This document shows positions 7,222 to 16,200 of a stretch of DNA of 17,831 nt, one piece after another. Positions within the stretch are counted from its first letter, which is position 1, and every line of letters begins with the position of its first letter. The stretch is from Bacteroidota bacterium (GTDB lineage: Bacteria; Bacteroidota; Bacteroidia; Bacteroidales; Paludibacteraceae). The translations under genes and the position numbers were made by a program. The notes under the pieces were generated by a model, which did no database searches, had not been told where the DNA came from, and was given only the letters and a program-made list of their open reading frames with translations. The stretch covers positions 1-17,831 of the forward strand of contig JAKLIM010000026.1 of NCBI GenBank assembly GCA_022709605.1, written 5' to 3'.

Positions 7222-10200
7222 ATGAAAACGCATAGAAGATTAATAATTAGAAATGTAGCAATTTTAATTGCCTTATTTTTGATCCAATTAAATTGTTTCT
7301 CAGATGTTATCAAAACAGTAGGAGCATCGGGCGCTGATTATTCAACATTGAAGCTTGCCTTTGATGACATTAATGCTGGAACTATAAATACAGGTGTAAT
7401 CACTTTGCAAATTATTGACAATACAACAGAAACTTCTACAGCAGTATTAAATGCAAGTGGTTCCGGAAATTGCAGTTACACCTCCGTTTTGATTTATCCT
7501 ACCGTAAGCGGAAAGGCCGTTACAGGTGCTTTAAATGCACCACTTATAGACCTAAATGGCGCTGACAATGTTACCATAGATGGACGGGTAGGTTCAACGG
7601 GTACATTAAAAAATTTAACCATAGTAAATACAAGTACTTATTTTGCCGGGAAAACATCAACCATCCGATTTATCAACGATGCTACATTAAACACTATCAA
7701 ATATTGTACACTTAAAGGTTCCTCAACAGACCCTACTGCGGGAATTATATTTCTGAGTACTACTACAGGAACAACGGGGAATGATGGAAATACCATTAAC
7801 AATAATGATATTACATGTGCCGAAGATGTCAACAGACCAATTAATGTTATTTATTCTTATGGTACTTCTTCCACTACCCGGAATAGTGGTAATACATACA
7901 GCAACAACAATATATATAATTTTTTAAACAGAAGCGCAGCCTCCACAGGTATCAATATAGACGAGAATAGCACTGATCAAACAATAACTGGAAATAGTTT
8001 TTACGAAACTACTACTTTCGCCCCTACTGCATCAGTTTCATACAGTATTATTTTGATAAGTACTGTAATGGCAGGTGGTTATGTAATTTCCGACAATTAT
8101 ATAGGTGGTAATGCACCATTGTGCTCGGGTACTTTTAGTAAAACTACAGGTACTTCTCCATTTTACAACAATACATTTTTTGCTATCAATTTGAATGTTG
8201 GAACAACCACTGCCACAAGTGTACAAAACAATACAATCAAAAATATTAACTGGAGCAATTCCGGAGCAGCATTCTGGACAGGAATTCAAGTTACTGTAGG
8301 CTCAGTAAATATTGGAACAATTACCGGAAATGTAATTGGGGCAGCCAGCGGACAAGGATCGATAACCGTAACCGGAGGAGCTACAGATGCAGTTGTTCAC
8401 GGTATATATTTCCTGGGAAACGGAACTATAAATTGTCAAAACAATACCATCGCATCCATCACTTCGATTAATTCAGATGCAAGCGCTGCAACGAACTTCT
8501 ACGGAATAAGACGTGGAAATACCAGCACAAGCAATGTGAGCAACAATACAATTGGAAGTTCTGTACAGGAAAACAGCATTCAGGCAATTTCGGCAAGCTC
8601 TTCCAATGCACAATATGTACATGGAATTTACAATTCTACCGGTGGAACATTAACAGCAAGTAATAACATAATTGATAACCTTACGAATGGCTCCACCAAT
8701 ACAAACGAAGGAACAACCGGACTTGTAAATGGCATTACCTCAAGTTACGGAATAAACGTTTTAACAAGCAACACCATTCGCAATCTCGCGATTGCAAATG
8801 CCAATAATACATCAACTCATCTGGCAGCGGTTGGTGGTATCGTTTTAACCAGTACAAATGCTTTGAATACCATTACCGGAAACTCAATTTACAATCTATC
8901 GAACAGTTTCAATGGTTTTGCTGGAAGTGTGGTTGGTTTGTATTTTGGCTCTACTGGTATGTACACGTCCGTTTCCCATTCTGTAACCGGCAATTTTATA
9001 CGTGGCTTAACTGTAACAGGCTCTTCTGTAACAGGTTCTTCCATTTATGGCATAAAAGTCAACACCGGACAAACAACTTATGCCAACAATATTATCAGCC
9101 TGAATACAAATGCTGATGCTGCGCTTTACGGATTTTATGAAACCGGGACATCAAGCAATAATAATTCATTGTATTTCAATACGATAAGTTTGAGTGGTAC
9201 TACAAGCGGTGCAACAAACAGCTATGCGTTATACAGTGCCGGCTCAGCCAACACACGCAATATAAGGAATAACATTTTTCAAAACATACGTTCGAATGCA
9301 ACCGGGAAACATTACGCAGCCTATTTCAATTACAATGTAAACACCTTGCTCACATTGGATTACAATAATTATTATGTTAATGGCACTGGAGGAGTTTTAG
9401 GTTATTACGGTGGAAGTGATGTTACTTCTTTACCTATTGTTACCAATAAAGACATTAACAGTTTAAACATAAATCCCTTGCTTGCAAATGCCGTAGGTGC
9501 AAATGCAATTAATTACAAACCAAATTCAGATAACCTTGAAGGGACAACAATTACCCCATTTACAACTGATTATGCTTCAACCTCACGTTCGGCAACACCT
9601 ACAATAGGTGCTTATGAAACAAATCTGAGTTTAAATATTGATGTGTATAAATCAGGAATCTATCAATCAACTTATTCTACATTGAAATTAGCATTTGATA
9701 AAATAAACAATGGAACACATACAGGCAATATTGAACTGAAGATAAAAGCAAACACTACCGAAACATCTTCGGCAATTCTTTATCAAAGCGGTTATACCGG
9801 TGCAGGTGGAGTTTCCAATTACAGTTCAGTGAGTATTTATCCAATAGCATCGAATATTTCAATTACAGGTAATTTCGATGCACCGCTAATCACCTTAAAC
9901 GGAGCCGATAATGTAACGATAGATGGTAGAGAAAACACATCAGGGTCATCTAAAAGCCTGACATTAACAAATTCGAACACAAGCTCGGGAGCCGTTGTAG
10001 TTCGCTACATTAACACAGCCGAAACAAATATAATCAAGTATTGTGCGCTGAAAGCCTCACCTAACAACAATGGTACAGGTATAATTTATTTTACAGGTGC
10101 AGCATCTGTAAATGGTAACAATAACAATATTATTGAATACTGCGATATTACTTGTAACAGTTCAGGAAGACCTGTAAATGCAGTTTTTTCATCAGGTACT

Positions 10201-13200
10201 TCGGGTCTTGAAAATAAATTTAATATTATACGGTATAATAATATTTACAATGCGTTTAGTCCCACTGCAAACTCCTATAATATTAACATCTCAAATTCGT
10301 CATCCGATTGGACTATTTCGAACAACAGTTTTTATGAAACCACAACTTTCGCACCTGCCGGTGCATACAAATACTATCCGATTTTTATGAATACGGGGAA
10401 TAATCATAGTGTTAAAAATAATTATATTGGAGGAAGCCTACCCGAGTGTGGTGGAGGACCATTGACAATTAATGCAAGCCTGACGCATTATTATGCAGGA
10501 ATTTTTATAAATGGTGGTTCTATAAATAAAAGTATTGTTGAGAATAATATCATACGAAACATAAATTACACCAGCACCAATTCAAATCCATGGGACGGAA
10601 TTTATATAAACTCCGGTAATGTTGATGTTATCGGAAATACGATCGGGGCTGAAACGGGTACAGGTTCTATTACAATTAATACGCCAGTTGCATCGGCTAC
10701 AGCAACTATATCGGGTGGAGTAGTTACTTCTATCAATTTGGTTGGAGGCGGAAGTGGCTATACTACAGCTCCATTAATCACATTTTCAACAGCTGGAAGC
10801 ACAGTTCCTGCAACGGCTACCGCATTTATTACCAACGGCGAAGTTACAAGTATTACTTTAAACACCGGTGGCTCAGGTTATACTGGTGCTCCTGGCGTAA
10901 TTTTTGATGCGTCAACATATTCAACATCGCATGGAATGATTCAAAATAGCCCCGGTACGGTCAATATTATCAATAACAAAACCGGATCCATTACTACTGT
11001 CGGTTCAGCCACTTATTCGCATGGTTTTGAATCAATTTATATTCGTTCATTAACCGCCTCATCTGTTACAACTATCAAAAACAATCTTTATGGGAGTTTG
11101 TCAACAGCAAATAGTATTTATGTAAGTTCATCGGCAGTAAATTCTCCTCAAAAACAAGATGTGTATGGTATATATAGCTCATCGTCAGGTACAACCATTA
11201 TCTCGGGAAACACCATCGCCAATTTGACGAATGGAGACTTGGGTACAAATTCCGGATCCAAAACCCGGGGTATCCAAACCATTGCGGGTACAAATAATAT
11301 CTATGACAACGTTGTTCGAAATCTTTCGGCAAGCAGTGGTAATAGCGGTAAGAGAACATCAGCTTCAGTAATCGGCATTTCACAAACATCAACATCGGGC
11401 AGTTATCAAACAGTGAAAGGCAATCAAGTATATCAATTATCAAATACAAATCCAACGCAAAGAAACAATGTAATCGGCATCTATTTTTCGGGTATTACAA
11501 ATGGCACAAATAACGTAACAGAAAATTTCATTCATAGTATAAGTAGTTCAACTTCAGATATTTTGTCTGAAATAAATGGGATTGTACTTTTCAACGGGCA
11601 AACAACCACTTCGAATAACATAATTAATTTGGGTAATAATATTACTCATGGCTATTTAATACACGGAATTTGGGATGAAGGAGGAGCAACAAACAATAAC
11701 TCAATTTATTATAATTCGGTTTATATCGGCGGTGTGGTTTCCGGAACTACTTCGAACACATCAGCGCTATGGAATAATTACAATACATCCACCCGAAATT
11801 ATCGGAACAATATATTTTACAATGCCCGAACCGGAGGCAGTACCGGTAAACATTTTGCTATCGTAATAGCAGGAGTTGCGAATACGACTATTGATTATAA
11901 CGATTATTACAATGCAGGTTTGGTGCTTGGGAAAATAGGTTCATTGGAAAAAACAGACTTAACTGCATGGAAAGCCGGAACTTCGCAAGACCTAAACAGC
12001 ATAAATACGAATCCCGGATTTACTATTCCGGGTGGAACTTCATCGTTGGATTATTATACTAACGCAACATTACAGGGCACTTCAATACCAACTGTACCTA
12101 CCGATTACGATGGACTTACCCGTGGAATTACACCAAGAATGGGTGCACTTGAATTTAACGATTATACCTGGACAGGGACTACTGATACCGATTTTGCCAC
12201 GGCAACCAACTGGGCTGGTGGTGAAGTACCGCCTAATGGTGCCACTATTTCATTTTCTGCCACACCTACTAATCATTGTGTGTTAGACCAGAACAGAAGT
12301 CTGAAAACCATTATAAATGCCCAGGATTCCAAATATTTTAAAATTAATGGGAAACAATTGACAATAACCGGCGATCTAACATTCTCCAACAATGCGAAAA
12401 TTGATGCCACCACCGCCTTGTCGTCAGTTGTATTTGCAGGAACAACTACTCAGATAATACCAAATGGGGTTTTTCTGAATAATATTGTTGAAATTCTGAC
12501 AATTAATAATGAAGCAGGTGTTAACCTGAATACTGATTTAACTATCGAAAAAGGTATTGCGTTGCACAGTGGAAATTTTGATTTTGGTGCGAATACCTTA
12601 ACGTTCAATGGAGTTGTAACTGAAATGACGGGCACTGTAAGCGGTGGAAGCTCAACCAATATGATAATTGGCGAAAACAATGCGATTATAAATATGCCGG
12701 AGTTAACACTCAATAATTTAACCATAAATAGGGCGAGTGGTGTAAGCATGTATGGAAACCTGAGTTTAACAGGAACTTTAACACTTATTAATGGAGCCCT
12801 TTCAGTTGGGTCAAACACTTTGACTTTAAGTAAAACCCCTGTTCGGACAAACGGAAATATTGTTGCTTCTGATTCCGGTTCAAATTTAATTTTCACCAAT
12901 ACAAGTGCACTGACATTACCTGAATCGATTTTCTCAACACATGTTAATGATTTTACAATTTCAGGTGTTGGCGGAGTTACTTCAGCGGGCGATTTTACCA
13001 TAAATGGAATAATAAATTTATCGGCAGCAAATCCAACTTTCACCAGAGGATTGTTGAATATGTGGGATGGCTCATCAGAAAAAACATTAACCATGGGGGC
13101 TAACGCCACCACTATCGGCAATGCCGACGTAACTGGAATTATCAAACGAACATCATTTGAACCAAACACTGTTTATACGTTTGGAAGTCAGTTTACCACG

Positions 13201-16200
13201 GTAACTTTCCCTGAAACAGGTACGTTACCAGCCGAATGGAGTTTCAAAACGACTATCGGAGCTGCTCCGGGTTGGAAAACATCGGCAGTAAATCGGTTTT
13301 ATGATATTATACGTACAGGTGGTTCGGGCAGCTATCCTACTGTAAAATTTCATTATTTGGATGAAGAATTGAATGTTAATACAGAGTCAAATCTTGTTTT
13401 CTTTGGAAATATTGCAGGGACAGGGACAACGAACGAATACGGAAAAGTTAATGCAAACACTACTGAAAATTGGGTGTCGTTGAGCGGAACCATTGAATTT
13501 GCACCAACAGCTTTTGGACAACGATTCTGGACACTTGCCTCCAAAGAAACCGAAAGTTTTACCTGGCAGGGAACCGTACCCGGTAACGAAACTGATTGGA
13601 ACGAAAACATGAACTGGGCTGGTGGTATTGTTCCTTTGCTCACAAGCGATGTTATTATTCCTGCTAATTGTCAACACTACCCTACTTTAACTTCGGATGC
13701 ATCCATCAATACTATCAACATTGAATCAGGGGCAACTTTAAACGCCTCTACTTTCGAACTTACTATAAATGGTGGAAATGCAGCCTGGTACAATAACGGC
13801 ACTTTCAATCCTGGAACAGGGAAAGTGGTTTTTACCAATCCTCATGCCACTATGTCTGGAATTACCGAATTCAATAACTTAACCGTATCAGACGATGCCG
13901 GAATCGTTTTAACAACAGGGAATTATCTGAAAATTTCGGGCAATTTTATCAATGAAGGAGAATTGAACGCTACCGAATTTCCAAATACAGTGGAGTATTC
14001 CGGTGGCAACCAATCGGTTATTCTGCCTAATGGAAGTACGATCGGATATTACAACTTGATGCTTACCGGCACTGGAGAGAAATCACTTCCATCATTGGCA
14101 ATGAATGTTTATGCCAATATTGAAATTGGCGGAACAACTACTGTTTATGCCAATGGAGCTATCACCATGAATGGCAATTTTATTTTGGGAGTTGATGCTA
14201 CTTTCGTAACAGGAGCATATCATCATGTTTTAAATGCAGATATTCAAAATAACGGCACATTTTCAGCTTCAGAGAACAATACCATTTCGTTGTTGGGCAG
14301 TTCAAATCAACACATTACGGGTGCTGAGAAAATTAGTTTTTATAATCTGATTTTAAATAATTTAGCCGGAGTTTCCTTGCAAAGCAATGTGGCAATCGAC
14401 AATTTATTGACGCTTACAAACGGAAATCTAATGGTTGGATCAGAAACTCTTGAAATAAATAATTTAATTGAAAAAACCAATGGATTTTTAGAAGTTTCAG
14501 CCTCTTCATCGCTGACTTTTGGAGGTACAAGCACATTGACCTTGCCGGATAATTTATTTAATACCGTTCCAGGCATTAACAACTTAACAATTAATCGTTC
14601 GGGTGGCTTGCTTTTATCCAATCAGAATTTGACTGTTGATGGTCAATTGAATTTAGTAAATGGTACACTGAGTTTAAATACAAACACTTTAACCCTTGCT
14701 GGTGTTTCACCCATTCGTACAACCGGTAATATTGACGCAAGCAATGCTGCCGATAGTCTTATTTTCACTAATGGCACTGAAATCGAATTACCTTCTTCAT
14801 TATTTGCAACCAATGTTAGCACATTAGTTATTAGTGGATTGGGAGGCATAACTTCGAAAGGAGATTTTACGATTTCCGGCGAATTATATCTGTCATCCGA
14901 AAATCCATCAAGCTCAAGAGGAGCATTAAATATGATGGACGGAACGACTACAAAAACGTTAACAATGACTGAAGCTGCCATTACGCGAGGTGTTGGCGAT
15001 GTTACCGGAATAGTCCGGAGATCATCTTTCGAAGCAAACAAACAATATTCATTTGGCAATCAGTTTACTACTATTTCATTCCTTTCGGGTGGAACTTACC
15101 CTACCGAAATAAATGCAAAAATCAGAATTGGCTCCGCTCCTACCTGGAAGACTACCGCGGTTGAGCGCGTTTATGATTTTATTCAGACCGGCGGTTCGGG
15201 ATGTTATGCAACAGTGGCTGCACATTACCTCGATGCAGAATTAAATGGAAATACTGAAAATAATTTAATGCATTGGACTTATGGAACTGATGGTCAACTA
15301 CCTGCTGGCTCGTACGAATGGGGACGTTCGAATTCCAATCAAATTGATAATTGGATTGAAATCGCAAACGTGAATATTGCTTTTTTCCCTACAAGTTTCG
15401 GCAAACTCGAAAATGCGCTTGATTTGACATCAAACAATGTATATACATGGAATGGCTCACAAAGCACATTGTGGACTAATGTCGAAAACTGGACACCAAA
15501 CGGAAGTCCTTCAGAAACATCTAATATTATTATTCCGGATGCATCTACTACACTTTATTCACCTGTATTACCTGCATCTGCTTCGATTAATACAATGTAC
15601 ATTGAGACTGGTGGCGTTCTCTCCGCTTTAGAAAATTCAACCTTGACAATTAACGGAGCTAATAATGCCTGGTGTTGTACAGGAACTTTCAATGCCGAAA
15701 CAAGCAATGTAATTTTTAATAATGAAGCAGCAACAATTTGTGGTACTACAAGTTTTTACAATATTACAATTAATACAGGGAAAGCACTTTTTATGACTAT
15801 AGACAGTCATATTAAAATTGCCGGTGCAGTAACAAATAACGGCTCATGGCATGCAGAAATTGGCTCTGAAACAATTGTAGAATATAATGGTGGAAATCAA
15901 ACTGTTTTATTTCCAAATTCTACTACAAAAAGATACCATAACCTCGTTCTTGGCGGAAGTGGTATTAAAACATTACCTGCTTCAAAAATAACTATTTATG
16001 GCGACTTGACACTTTCGGGAACTGCATCTACCACACTGAATGATACCTTGCAAGTACTGGGGAATGTCAACATTGGCAGCGGAACTCAAATGATTATTGC
16101 ACCTCAAAAAATGCTCGTTGTTAACAATAAAATTTCCAACAACGCCGGTGCTGCCGGTATAATTATTAAAGCAAGTGCATCGGAACCAAACGGAACGGTT

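Noticed and set aside
7222..7305. Lipoprotein signal in the giant protein because of Cys25
   Set aside because: The residues before the Cys are Gln-Leu-Asn, not a lipobox. The T9SS sorting domain already explains export and attachment.
10690..10908. GGSGYT repeats as a recent mobile insertion with target-site duplication
   Set aside because: I see no flanking direct repeats or terminal inverted repeats, and the two units have diverged, so a recent mobile element is not supported.
12450..13169. 239-residue open frame on the minus strand inside the giant gene
   Set aside because: It is a mirror of the sense repeats. A similar antisense frame occurs opposite the duplicated block (14643-15059), as expected when the sense codons avoid those that create antisense stops. 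It has no domain, and the opposite strand is clearly coding.
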